From: Bryobacter aggregatus MPL3
GTDB lineage: Bacteria; Acidobacteriota; Terriglobia; Bryobacterales; Bryobacteraceae
DNA: 64,000 nt
Direction of reading: 5' to 3'
Assembly (NCBI RefSeq): GCF_000702445.1
Contig: NZ_JNIF01000003.1
Location: forward strand, 682,001 to 746,000
Shown here: positions 1 through 7,909 of the stretch, in pieces
Layout of the letters: the number at the start of each line of letters is the position of its first letter
How positions within the stretch are numbered: the stretch's first letter is position 1
Made by a program: the position numbers and the translations under genes
Notes under the pieces: generated by a model
What the model was told of the DNA's origin: nothing
Databases searched by the model: none
Seen by the model: only the letters and a program-made list of their open reading frames with translations

Positions 1-303
1 AAGAGAATCTGCAAGCGCATTCTGGCGCAGCACATCGAGTTTCAGGCGGACAACTTCGCGCTGTGTGTGCAGCATCGCGGAGAGCTGGGATGCTTTGTGA
101 CGGCGATGGCGCAGCTTGTGGCCCTGACCGTGGCTTGCCTCTTTGTCTATCCGCTGTACCGGAAGGTATTTCGCGCCGCTTCGATGTCGCCGCTGCGCTT
201 CTGGACGATGGCGGTGGATGCGCATCGCCCGGTAATGCGGGTGTTGTCAGCGGGCAAGAAGCGCTCCCTGCTAGCGCCGGAGCAGCGAAGCTTCGTAAGA
301 TAA
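1..303 (+). CDS. C-terminal fragment of an unknown protein
   Basis: The reading frame is open from the first base of the window to a TAA at 301-303, so this is the last 100 residues of a gene that begins upstream. One hydrophobic stretch (about residues 33-52) could be a membrane segment; it is flanked by basic residues. The tail is rich in Arg and Lys. I do not recognise the family. The next gene starts about 20 nt downstream on the same strand, so the two may be cotranscribed. Another frame over the same DNA is also open and continuous with the next gene, but this frame reads to a clean stop and the other gives unlikely composition here. The choice rests on composition only. Confidence 0.45.
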   Translation, partial: KRICKRILAQHIEFQADNFALCVQHRGELGCFVTAMAQLVALTVACLFVYPLYRKVFRAASMSPLRFWTMAVDAHRPVMRVLSAGKKRSLLAPEQRSFVR

Positions 304-323
304 AGCAATTGCTGACAGGTCTT

Positions 324-2921
324 TTGTTCAACCGCCGCTGTTCTTCCTTGCATTCTCAAACACTATTCTTCCTCTTGCTCGCCGCTGGGTGGGCTCGCGC
401 GCAGGAAACCCCTGCGGTGAAAGCCCCACCCGTTGCCGCCGCTCCCAGCTCCGAGAAAACAGCGGATCTCAATCTGCTGGGCAAAGTGGATGCGCAAGCG
501 GGAGAAGCCCGGCGTAACGAGAATATCTTCATCACGGCGCTCGACAACAACGCACAGAAGGAATCCAATACACGCCTGGGGACGACGGCCACGCCGCTGG
601 TGGAAGTGCAATCCGGTGGCCGGTATTTTGGTGCGGAACTCGGACTGAGCACGTCTGGCCCGGTTCATCTGTCAGCGCAAAGGGGCGGCAAAGGCGTGCA
701 TGGCAATGTGAGCTGGACGCATTCGAATTCGCTGTTTGCGGCGCGTAGCTTCTTTCAAGCAGGTGGGATACGTCCGGCGCGGCAGAATGTGTTTGGAGCC
801 CGGATCTCGGCCCCTTTGTGGCGCAATGGCTTCTTCTCCTTCGATGGTGGCAGCGACGCGAAGCACGGCTATGTGAATGGCAACATCCTGATTCCCCGCC
901 CGGAGGAACGCAGCTGCCTTTCGGCCGATCCGCAGATTTGCGCGCTCATCAATCGCTTTTTCCGCGCCTGGCCAGCGGCTGTTCCGAATGTCGAAAACCG
1001 CTCGCTAAACACAAACGCAGCCCAGGCCATCGATACCTGGAACACGACCACGCGCCTCGATCAGGCACTCGGCAAGCATCGTCTTTCTGCCCGGCACACC
1101 TGGACGGATCAGAAGGTGGACGCCTTCCAACTGGTAGCGGGCCAGAATCCGGATACGACCACCAAAGCTCACGATGCGCGCCTGACCTGGAGCTATGCAC
1201 CCGATGCCAAAAGTGTGTGGGATACGACAGTGGGCTTTGCGCGCAATCGTACGTTGCTGGTGCCGGAGCCGAACGCGGTGGGCCCACAGGTGCAAGTGGG
1301 GACGGCGTTTGAGAAGTTGGGACCGGGTTCGTCAATTCCAGTCGACCGCGTGCAGAACCGCTTTCGCGTTTCGAGCCGCTTCCAACACAATTTCACGAAG
1401 CATACGCTCTCGGCAGGCGTCGAGATTGCCCGCCTGCAATTCAATGGGCGCGAGGCGTCTTCGAATCGCGGCAACATCTACTTCCGCAATGATTTTGGCA
1501 ACGATGCGATCACGAACTTCCGCCTGGGTCTGGTGAGCCGCTATTCGTTTGGCGTGGGCGAGCTGGCGCGCGGCTTTCGACGCAATGAGCAGAGCTTCTT
1601 CGTGCAGGATGTGTGGCGCATCTCGAAGACCTTCCAAGCCAGTGCCGGACTGCGCTACCAACCCCAGCGGGGCATCAGCGAAGTGAACCACCTCACCACG
1701 ATCCCCTTTGATTGCGACTGCAATAACTTTGCACCCAGCCTCGGGATCAGTTGGCAGTTGCCGCGCAAGCTCGGCGTAGTCCGGACTGCGTACTCGCTGC
1801 AGTATGGCGAAATTCTTCCAGCTACGCTGCAGCAGCTTCGCTGGAATCCGCCGGGCTTTCAGAAGATCGAGAATCAAGCGCCACCGCTGCTCGACCTCTT
1901 ACAGGGAGTCCAGTTTGAGCCCAATGGGCGGGCGATTGTCTTTCACTTTCCGCGGGATCTGCAGACGCCGTACTCGCATCAATACACCTTCCTTTGGGAA
2001 GTCCCCTTGCCCAAGAGCTGGGGGAAAGTGGAAACCGCCTATGTCGGCAGCCGTACCTGGAAGCTGTTGTACATGCAGTATCTGAATCGAGCGGCGCCTG
2101 TGGCAGGCATCGCGCAAACCACAGCGACGATCAATCAGCGGCGGCCGGACCCACACTATTACGACTATCGCGAGATCACCAACTCTTCACGCGCTTACTA
2201 CGATGCGGCGAAGTTGAGCTACCGGTTGCAAACAAGGAGCGGCTTGACGGTAGATAGTGCATATTGGCTCTCGAAGGCAATCGATACGGGCGCCTCGATT
2301 CTAAACATTGCAGCGGGCGACGATGCCAATCAAGGGCAGTCGCAGAGTGCAGCCAATGTGGCATCCGATTTGAAGGGCGTGAGCAACTTCCATCAGAAGC
2401 ATGCCTTCCTGGGACGCATTTCTTATCAACATGGGACACGGCAACGCTTCTGGAAAGATTGGCGGTTGTCGACCGTGTTTGTCGCGAAGTCCGGGCTGCC
2501 TTTTAACGTGATTACGGGTTCCGATGCACCGGGCTATGGCAATGTCGATGGCGTCAGCGGTGACCGCCCGAATCTGCTGGACCCCAGCGTGCTGGGCCGC
2601 ACTATTTCGCATCCCGACGGAGCGACACAGTTGCTGCCGCGTACGGCTTTTGCCTTTCTGCAGCCAACCGATGTGCGTGGGAATCTGGGCAACAATGCTT
2701 TTCGCCGTGCGGGCTTCCGGAATCTGAATGCGGCAATCGAGAGGCGTTTTGCGATGCGCCAGGATCGGGCGATTCTGTTTCGTGCCGAATCGATCAACGC
2801 CCTGAATACGCCGCAGTTTGCCGAGCCGATCGGCGACCTGTCGAATCCGTCGTTTGGAAAGATCACCAATACGCTGAATGATGGCCGGGCTTTCCGATTC
2901 CTGCTCAGTTTCGAATTTTAA
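324..2921 (+). CDS. TonB-dependent receptor, Oar-like, without the usual N-terminal regulatory domain
   Basis: Outer-membrane beta-barrel receptor, probably for uptake of large or complex substrates. About 865 residues from the chosen TTG start. That start gives an N-region with two arginines, a hydrophobic core (FFLLLAAGW) and an ARA-Q signal peptidase site. TTG at 309 or 348 are alternatives, and no start has a strong ribosome-binding site. The barrel has many alternating aromatic strands. The end (RAESINALNTPQF, then a closing strand ending in SFEF) is typical of acidobacterial Oar-type receptors and matches the end of the receptor at 41.7 kb. Unlike that one, it has no carboxypeptidase-regulatory-like domain after the signal peptide, and the plug region is short. 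Family confident, substrate unknown. Confidence 0.82.
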   Translation: MFNRRCSSLHSQTLFFLLLAAGWARAQETPAVKAPPVAAAPSSEKTADLNLLGKVDAQAGEARRNENIFITALDNNAQKESNTRLGTTATPLVEVQSGGRYFGAELGLSTSGPVHLSAQRGGKGVHGNVSWTHSNSLFAARSFFQAGGIRPARQNVFGARISAPLWRNGFFSFDGGSDAKHGYVNGNILIPRPEERSCLSADPQICALINRFFRAWPAAVPNVENRSLNTNAAQAIDTWNTTTRLDQALGKHRLSARHTWTDQKVDAFQLVAGQNPDTTTKAHDARLTWSYAPDAKSVWDTTVGFARNRTLLVPEPNAVGPQVQVGTAFEKLGPGSSIPVDRVQNRFRVSSRFQHNFTKHTLSAGVEIARLQFNGREASSNRGNIYFRNDFGNDAITNFRLGLVSRYSFGVGELARGFRRNEQSFFVQDVWRISKTFQASAGLRYQPQRGISEVNHLTTIPFDCDCNNFAPSLGISWQLPRKLGVVRTAYSLQYGEILPATLQQLRWNPPGFQKIENQAPPLLDLLQGVQFEPNGRAIVFHFPRDLQTPYSHQYTFLWEVPLPKSWGKVETAYVGSRTWKLLYMQYLNRAAPVAGIAQTTATINQRRPDPHYYDYREITNSSRAYYDAAKLSYRLQTRSGLTVDSAYWLSKAIDTGASILNIAAGDDANQGQSQSAANVASDLKGVSNFHQKHAFLGRISYQHGTRQRFWKDWRLSTVFVAKSGLPFNVITGSDAPGYGNVDGVSGDRPNLLDPSVLGRTISHPDGATQLLPRTAFAFLQPTDVRGNLGNNAFRRAGFRNLNAAIERRFAMRQDRAILFRAESINALNTPQFAEPIGDLSNPSFGKITNTLNDGRAFRFLLSFEF

Positions 2922-2933
2922 GAAGTTGTTTGC

Positions 2934-2939
2934 TAAGCT
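2934..2939 (+). promoter_or_regulatory. -10-like hexamer, possible leaderless start for the M20 peptidase
   Basis: TAAGCT ends exactly 7 nt before the ATG at 2947 and no Shine-Dalgarno sequence is present. The same spacing recurs before several other operon-first genes in the window. No clear -35 box is visible. Confidence 0.3.
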
Positions 2940-2946
2940 ATCGCGC

Positions 2947-4359
2947 ATGATTCGCGCGCTTCTGCTCCTTTTGGGTGGCCTGCTCAGTGCCCAGACCCAG
3001 TCGATCGATTGGAAGAAGGTGGATGAGGAAACGCTGAAGCACTTCACCACACTGGTACAGATCAACAGCACAGACCCGGGCGGGAGCGAGAAGCCGGTGG
3101 TCGATTATTTGAAATCGGTGTTGGACAAGGAAGGGATTGAGGCAAAGGTTTTTCAGACCGATCACTTGGCGAATCCGGAGATCCAACGGCCGAATCTGAT
3201 TGCCCGCATCAAGGGCAATGGCAAGAAGAAGCCGATTCTGATCGTAGGCCACACGGATACCGTCAATATCGACCCCAAGAAGTGGACTCATGGACCGTTC
3301 TCCGCGCATCGCGAAGGCGGCTACATCTATGGGCGGGGCACGGTGGACGACAAGGACAATCTGGTGGCAAGTTTGATGTCGATGCTGCTGGTGAAGCGGC
3401 AGAAGCTGGCGCTCGACCGCGATGTGATTTTTCTGGCCGAGGCCGGCGAAGAGGGTGCGGTGCAGATGGGGATCGCGTTTCTAACGCGCGAACACTATCC
3501 GGAGATCGATGCGGAGTATTGCTTTGCCGAAGGAGGTTCGGTTGTACGCACCGACGGGCGGATGCGCTATGTGTCCGTACAGACGACCGAGAAGATTCCT
3601 TCCGGGGTGAAGCTGGTGGCAGAAGGTCCGGCGGGGCATGGGTCCGTTCCGCTGCGGACAAATGCGGTGGTGCATCTGGCGCAGGCCGTGGCCCGGGTGG
3701 CTGCTTGGAACCCGCCGATGCGATTGAACGATACGACGCGCGCTTACTTCGAGCGTCTGGCGACAGTATCGTCTCCTGAAGAGAAGGAACGCTACAACGG
3801 GATTCTGAATCCAGACAAGACCGATGCGATCCAGGAGTATCTGGCAATTCATGAGCCACGGAACAACTCGATGCTGCGCACTTCGGTGTCGCCGAACATC
3901 ATCCGCGCCGGCTATCGCTCGAATGTGATTCCGTCGGAGGCAGAGGCGACGCTCGACATCCGCGCGCTACCCGATGAGGACCTGTCGAAATTCTACGAGA
4001 CGCTAAAGAGCGTGATCAACGATCCGCAGGTGAAGATCGTGCGCGAAGCACGGGCAGGGCGTCCGGGTGCGGCGCCCTCCCGCATCGACAATGAAGCGTT
4101 CCGGACCATTGAGAGTGTCGCGAAGCAAATCTATCCCGGGGTGCCAGCGATTCCCACTATGTCGACGGGGGCGACCGATATGGCTTTTCTGCGCGCCAAA
4201 GGCATGCAGTGCTATGGGTTGGGACCGATGATCGATACCGAAGACGGGCCAAAGGGCTTTGGCGCACACAGCGACCAGGAACGGATTCTCGAATCGGAGC
4301 TATATCGTTTTGTGAAATTTCAGTACGGGATCGTGGAGCAAATGGCGAAAGCCAATTAA
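2947..4359 (+). CDS. Secreted M20/M25/M40-family metallopeptidase
   Basis: Dinuclear zinc aminoacylase/carboxypeptidase-type hydrolase, about 470 residues. The ATG at 2947 is chosen because a signal peptide (MIRALLLLLGGLLSAQ) follows at once; an upstream in-frame ATG at 2878 lies inside the receptor gene. M20 motifs in order: VGHTDTV (first zinc ligand), GRGTVDDKDN (bridging Asp), EAGEEG (catalytic Glu pair), then a lid/dimerisation domain and a late GAHSDQER motif supplying the last His ligand. All expected metal and catalytic residues are present. With its signal peptide it probably works on peptides or N-acyl amino acids in the periplasm, feeding on material imported by the upstream receptor. 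That link is inferred from adjacency only. Confidence 0.88.
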   Translation: MIRALLLLLGGLLSAQTQSIDWKKVDEETLKHFTTLVQINSTDPGGSEKPVVDYLKSVLDKEGIEAKVFQTDHLANPEIQRPNLIARIKGNGKKKPILIVGHTDTVNIDPKKWTHGPFSAHREGGYIYGRGTVDDKDNLVASLMSMLLVKRQKLALDRDVIFLAEAGEEGAVQMGIAFLTREHYPEIDAEYCFAEGGSVVRTDGRMRYVSVQTTEKIPSGVKLVAEGPAGHGSVPLRTNAVVHLAQAVARVAAWNPPMRLNDTTRAYFERLATVSSPEEKERYNGILNPDKTDAIQEYLAIHEPRNNSMLRTSVSPNIIRAGYRSNVIPSEAEATLDIRALPDEDLSKFYETLKSVINDPQVKIVREARAGRPGAAPSRIDNEAFRTIESVAKQIYPGVPAIPTMSTGATDMAFLRAKGMQCYGLGPMIDTEDGPKGFGAHSDQERILESELYRFVKFQYGIVEQMAKAN

Positions 4360-4406
4360 GCCTGAGGCGCTTTTCTTCCGTTTGACGCTGCTTTCGATAG
4401 CAGCAT

Positions 4407-5816
4407 ATGAAACCTCTCTTGTCCACCGTGCTTTGGATGTCAGCCACATCGATGGCGCTTGCCGATGGCTTTACCGTGAAGGCGCCGCCGGGATGGAAAG
4501 TGGAACAAAACAACGGCCGGATTCTTGTCTCCTCAGGCACCGGCGAGTTTGTTGCAATCGAAGCCATCGCCAATCCGCGTGGACTCAAACCAGCGCAACT
4601 TTTGCAATCGCTCGCACAGACAGGAGCCGTGGGGCTGCTCAAGCGGCCGGTCCTCGCGCTCGCCCGCGACACCGATTCGAGACTGGCCGCAGCACAGTTG
4701 TCCACCGCAGACCTGCGGGCTCGGGTCCTGCTCGCCGCCGGAGGCTCTGTGGCCACGCTGATGACGGCAGCCGCACCAAGCGCGGTCTTCGCCAAACGAT
4801 TGCCCCAATTGATCGAGGTGCTGCAATCTTTCCGGTTTACGCCGGCAAGTGGGTCGAAACCGCCATCGATCGCTTTCCAGCGTGTTGCGGATGTCCGGGA
4901 GCAGGCCTTCTCCACAGAGATGCCGGTGGGCTGGCAGAACGAGGCGGGAACTTACCGGCCGACGGTCGGGGACTACCGGCATGAGGCGCGCACCCAGTCG
5001 CCGGACGGCAAGATCGCCGTATTCCAGGGAGATCGAAATATCGGCCGCTTTTTGACACCGACCCCACAGATGGCCCAGTTTGGCGTTCGCGAAGGCGGCA
5101 CCTACAATCCCTCGGGAGCAACGGTTTTCTCCGTTTTGCGCTATCTGCCGGGTGCGGAGTTTGCAAAGTATTATGTCGGCCGGCGCTTCCCGGGCGCCCG
5201 GATGAGCAGTGCCCAGAACTTGCCGCAGATGACGGCAAAAACTGCAGAGCTGCGTTATCGCAATGGCAACCCAAATCGTGCGCGGGTGGACTGCGGTGAG
5301 GTGGAGTTTGAATATCAGGGGAAGCAAGGCTACGTCGTAGTGACGACCGAGATGAGTGGAGGCATGATGGGGGCGTCCTTCTGGAATGTCATCTCGCTCA
5401 CAGGCTATCTCAGCCCTGCCGAAAGCACGGGGACCGCAGCCATGGTGGCCCAGCAGATGGTGAATTCCAACCGGGCCAATTCACAATGGGTGATGCGCGA
5501 GTACCGGATGCAGGCCATCGAAGCCAAGCAAGGAATGGATGCCCTCCACGCGATCCAGGATGTTTGGGCTAAGACGCTGCAGGAACGTTCGGAATCAAAT
5601 GCGCGCCATTCGCGGCTGGTGGGCGACAATCTCGCAGGGCAGTACCGGATGCAGGATCCCACAACCGGGCAGCAGGTGAATGTGCAGGCGCAGTCGAACT
5701 ATTTTTACCGGGTCAATGGCACGGATCAGGTGGTGGGAACGAATCACGAATTGGGCGACAACACCCCGATTGATGTCACTCGCCTGCTACGGCTCGATGT
5801 CGATATCAAGCCTTAA
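4407..5816 (+). CDS. Secreted protein of unknown function
   Basis: 469 residues with a signal peptide ending near ALA-D (residues 18-20). The first 150 residues resemble the compact alpha/beta domains that start FTVKAPPGW..., seen in many exported bacterial proteins. A second domain (about residues 155-330) starts with a similar PVGWQNEAG motif, so the protein may contain two copies of one fold. The last third holds a helical part and a short C-terminal module with repeated YRM and NYFYRVNG strands. No catalytic motif is recognisable. It lies 47 nt after the M20 peptidase with no terminator between them, so cotranscription is possible. Confidence 0.7.
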   Translation: MKPLLSTVLWMSATSMALADGFTVKAPPGWKVEQNNGRILVSSGTGEFVAIEAIANPRGLKPAQLLQSLAQTGAVGLLKRPVLALARDTDSRLAAAQLSTADLRARVLLAAGGSVATLMTAAAPSAVFAKRLPQLIEVLQSFRFTPASGSKPPSIAFQRVADVREQAFSTEMPVGWQNEAGTYRPTVGDYRHEARTQSPDGKIAVFQGDRNIGRFLTPTPQMAQFGVREGGTYNPSGATVFSVLRYLPGAEFAKYYVGRRFPGARMSSAQNLPQMTAKTAELRYRNGNPNRARVDCGEVEFEYQGKQGYVVVTTEMSGGMMGASFWNVISLTGYLSPAESTGTAAMVAQQMVNSNRANSQWVMREYRMQAIEAKQGMDALHAIQDVWAKTLQERSESNARHSRLVGDNLAGQYRMQDPTTGQQVNVQAQSNYFYRVNGTDQVVGTNHELGDNTPIDVTRLLRLDVDIKP

Positions 5817-5847
5817 GCCAGGCTTGCGTTTCTCCGGTCACGGATTT

Positions 5848-5876
5848 TTGAGAAAAATTTTATCGATTTAACTCAT
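5848..5876 (+). promoter_or_regulatory. Possible promoter for the structured leader
   Basis: TTGAGA (5848-5853), a 17 nt AT-rich spacer, then ACTCAT (5871-5876). The -35 is good and the -10 poor. Transcription from it would start near 5883, just before the outer stem of the RNA described next. Inferred by eye. Confidence 0.3.
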
Positions 5877-5887
5877 TCCTTATCAAG

Positions 5888-6018
5888 GACTTGCCAGAAA
5901 GGAGGTAAGAAAGGGTGGTTCGAATGCAGGGGAGAGCATTCCTAAACTAACAAGCAAGTCGAGGTAGAGCTTGAATCGAAGTGGCGGTCGCTGGAATGCG
6001 GCCGCCATCTTTCTTTTT
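5888..6018 (+). ncRNA. Structured leader or small RNA ending in a terminator-like hairpin
   Basis: The 230 bp gap before the tail-fibre-like gene holds nested and sequential inverted repeats. An outer 7 bp stem pairs GACTTGC (5888-5894) with GCAAGTC (5954-5960). Inside it, GAATGC (5922-5927) pairs with GCATTC (5936-5941). After the outer stem, TGGCGGTCGC (5982-5991) pairs with GCGGCCGCCA (5998-6007) with one G-T wobble, and a U-rich run (6008-6018) follows, which is the form of an intrinsic terminator. The RNA would be about 135 nt and end 30 nt before the next start codon. It could be a riboswitch or attenuator leader, or a separate small RNA. It does not match the c-di-GMP, cobalamin or SAM aptamer cores that I know. 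Confidence 0.45.
5915..5950 (+). CDS. Possible 11-codon upstream open reading frame in the leader
   Basis: A near-perfect Shine-Dalgarno sequence, AAAGGAGGT (5898-5906), stands 9 nt before a GTG that opens an 11-codon frame ending in TAA at 5948-5950. It lies inside the outer stem of the structured leader and runs through the inner hairpin, so translating it would break both stems. Such a strong ribosome site with no large gene behind it is what suggests a leader peptide. The peptide has no run of one amino acid, so it does not look like a classical amino-acid attenuator. Confidence 0.3.
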   Translation: MVRMQGRAFLN

Positions 6019-6047
6019 GGCCGCCTTACCGGAAGGAAGAAAAATGT

Positions 6048-7814
6048 ATGAGTTTGGGTTTCATTCGATTTGAGCGGTTTCGAGTGGCTGTTGTGGTGCT
6101 TGCTGCATTGTTCGCGTGGTGTGGAGTGAGCCCTGCACAGCCGAGTTTGACGTCGATTCAAGACATGGTTTATCTCGCCGATGGCACACGATTCAACGGG
6201 ATGGCCTATGTGGAGTGGAAAAGTTTCGATGCGCCGAATGGGTCGGTGATTGGACAGTACGACAAGGTGGTGCGGATTGTGGATGGGCTATTGCAGGTGA
6301 AGCTGGTGCCCACTTCAGCCGCCAGCCGCGCTTATTACTCAGTGAAGTACGTGAGCGGGGGCCGGGTGCTGTTTACGGAGGTTTGGAATATCCCTCCTTC
6401 CACCAGCAATCTGAAGTTGCGCGAGATTCGTGCGGTGTTGCTCCCGGGTGGCTATGTGTCCAATACCAGCACAGGTGGAGAGGGTACAGGCGGAGAAGGA
6501 AGTGTCGGGTCCGATACGGCCGGATCCTTTGTCGATGGAGAAACGCCCGCCGGAACAATCAACGGGAGTAATCAGACCTTTACACTGGCGGGAACCCCGT
6601 CGCCCGCGACGGCCCTATCGATTTACCTCAACGGAATCCTGTTAAGCCCGGGCGTGGATTATTCGCTCAGCACCTCCACCATTACCTTTCTGTCAGGGGT
6701 GGCGCCTCAGGCTGGAGATACACTGCGGGCCTACTACCGGACTGGCTCCGTGGGCACCGCACCGCACAATCTCCTGAGTGGAACGCATCCCGATACCTTC
6801 GCCGAAAGCGTACAGCGAGGTGATCTTCTGGTGGGTCAAGGAGCAACCACAAAGTGGATGCGGCTTCCATTGGGAGCGGCCAATCGCTGTCTGGTCTCGA
6901 ATGGCGTCGACGCAGTTTGGAATACCTGCCTCTTCACAGGCCTGACCAGCGGTTCGATTCCGTTTGTGAATTCCGGCCAGGCGCTGTCGCAGGACAATGC
7001 CTCGTTGTTCTGGGATGCGAACAATAAGCGTCTGGGCATCGGGTCTGCCGCACCGGGTGCAAGCCTGACCATTCAGGGGAACGCCGCACAGACGTCCACT
7101 CCGTTGACGCGCTGGTTGAGCGCGGCGGGAAGCCAGGTTGCCAATATGGCATCAGATGGCACCCTGACCGTCGCCCGGCTGAAGACAGCGACAACGGCCA
7201 CCACCGCCTCCTGGAACGATCCTGGGATCTCGCCCGATCCGACAGCACCGGCGAATGGAGACTTCTGGTACAACAGCTCACAGCGAGCGAGAAAGTCCTA
7301 CGAAGCATTCCAGACACATGTGCTGCCACAAGTGCTTTGCAGTGTGAGCGGCGGCTCCACTACAGCGACGGCCACCGCCGAGCTGGGCTCCTATACGATT
7401 CCACCCGCATTCTTCGATTCCGGGGACCGCTTGGAGATTGCCTTCAACTTCGAGCATACCGGCACAGCGAGAGACTTTACAATTGAGGTACGCGTGGGAA
7501 CGAACGTCACTCCGATCTGGACGCGGACCTTTACAGCCAGCGAAACAGCGGGACAGGTGCAGATGTTTGCGACCCTATACCCAACCGGGGTGGGTGGCGA
7601 TATCACGCACGCCAAAACGTCGTGGACTGCGACTAGTTTTGGCTCTGCTTCTCCCATTAAGGGTGAGGTGATCAGTGTTCCACCCGTGCTCACTTTGGAT
7701 GCGAGCACGAAGATTTCGCTGCGGGGATATCTGGCGTCGAGCCCAAGCGGCACCGATTCCGTGTCGATCCGGCATCTGACCATGCTGCGTTATCCGGCGC
7801 AATACAATCCCTAA
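6048..7814 (+). CDS. Secreted tail-fibre-like protein
   Basis: 588 residues with a signal peptide ending SPAQP (about residue 29) and a good ribosome site (GGAAGGA, 6033-6039). Residues about 30-140 form a conserved N-terminal module. A Gly/Ser/Thr linker (about 140-165) leads to an 80-residue module of the type GTINGSNQTFTLA ... LYLNG ... VDY ... ITF, which I know from phage tail and receptor-binding proteins. A part with GIGSAAPGASLTIQG and ANGDFWYNSS motifs follows, typical of tail-fibre tips and collagen-like proteins, and then a C-terminal beta domain. No phage genes flank it, so this is probably a host surface or secreted adhesin built from tail-fibre modules. It is monocistronic, followed by a strong hairpin. 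Confidence 0.65.
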   Translation: MSLGFIRFERFRVAVVVLAALFAWCGVSPAQPSLTSIQDMVYLADGTRFNGMAYVEWKSFDAPNGSVIGQYDKVVRIVDGLLQVKLVPTSAASRAYYSVKYVSGGRVLFTEVWNIPPSTSNLKLREIRAVLLPGGYVSNTSTGGEGTGGEGSVGSDTAGSFVDGETPAGTINGSNQTFTLAGTPSPATALSIYLNGILLSPGVDYSLSTSTITFLSGVAPQAGDTLRAYYRTGSVGTAPHNLLSGTHPDTFAESVQRGDLLVGQGATTKWMRLPLGAANRCLVSNGVDAVWNTCLFTGLTSGSIPFVNSGQALSQDNASLFWDANNKRLGIGSAAPGASLTIQGNAAQTSTPLTRWLSAAGSQVANMASDGTLTVARLKTATTATTASWNDPGISPDPTAPANGDFWYNSSQRARKSYEAFQTHVLPQVLCSVSGGSTTATATAELGSYTIPPAFFDSGDRLEIAFNFEHTGTARDFTIEVRVGTNVTPIWTRTFTASETAGQVQMFATLYPTGVGGDITHAKTSWTATSFGSASPIKGEVISVPPVLTLDASTKISLRGYLASSPSGTDSVSIRHLTMLRYPAQYNP

Positions 7815-7826
7815 AAAGCCGGGCGT

Positions 7827-7870
7827 GGCGTGGTGGAAAACTTCGCTTTTGGAGAGGGTTCCGCCACGCC
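7827..7870. terminator. Long hairpin after the tail-fibre-like gene
   Basis: GGCGTGGTGGAA (7827-7838) pairs with TTCCGCCACGCC (7859-7870), 12 bp with one G-T wobble. A shifted register, GGCGTGGCG (7822-7830), can pair with the same right arm. No U-run follows on the plus strand; on the minus strand a T5 run follows. It probably ends or stabilises the upstream transcript. Confidence 0.5.
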
Positions 7871-7881
7871 GCCCCCAAATC

Positions 7882-7907
7882 ATAGTATTCTCGATGGAGA
7901 ATAGTAT
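7882..7907. promoter_or_regulatory. Palindromic operator overlapping the nirA ribosome-binding site
   Basis: ATAgTATTCTC and GAGAATAgTAT form two 11 bp arms around GATG, matching at 10 of 11 positions. The centre is about 15 bp upstream of the nirA ATG. The only Shine-Dalgarno-like sequence (GGAGA, 7896-7900) lies in the spacer and right arm. A dimeric repressor could bind here, or the mRNA could fold and hide the ribosome site. I cannot name the regulator. Confidence 0.55.
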
Positions 7908-7909
7908 TT

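Noticed and set aside
63-323. Upstream extension of the first TonB receptor to 63
   Set aside because: The peptide there is implausible and overlaps another frame that ends in a clean stop; the signal peptide starts at about 324.
5888-6018. c-di-GMP (GEMM) riboswitch
   Set aside because: Neither the GGCAAACC-like nor the tetraloop-receptor core is present; only generic stems are seen.
7821-7870. Standard intrinsic terminator for the tail-fibre-like gene
   Set aside because: The stem is strong, but there is no U-run on the plus strand. Listed only as a hairpin with moderate confidence.
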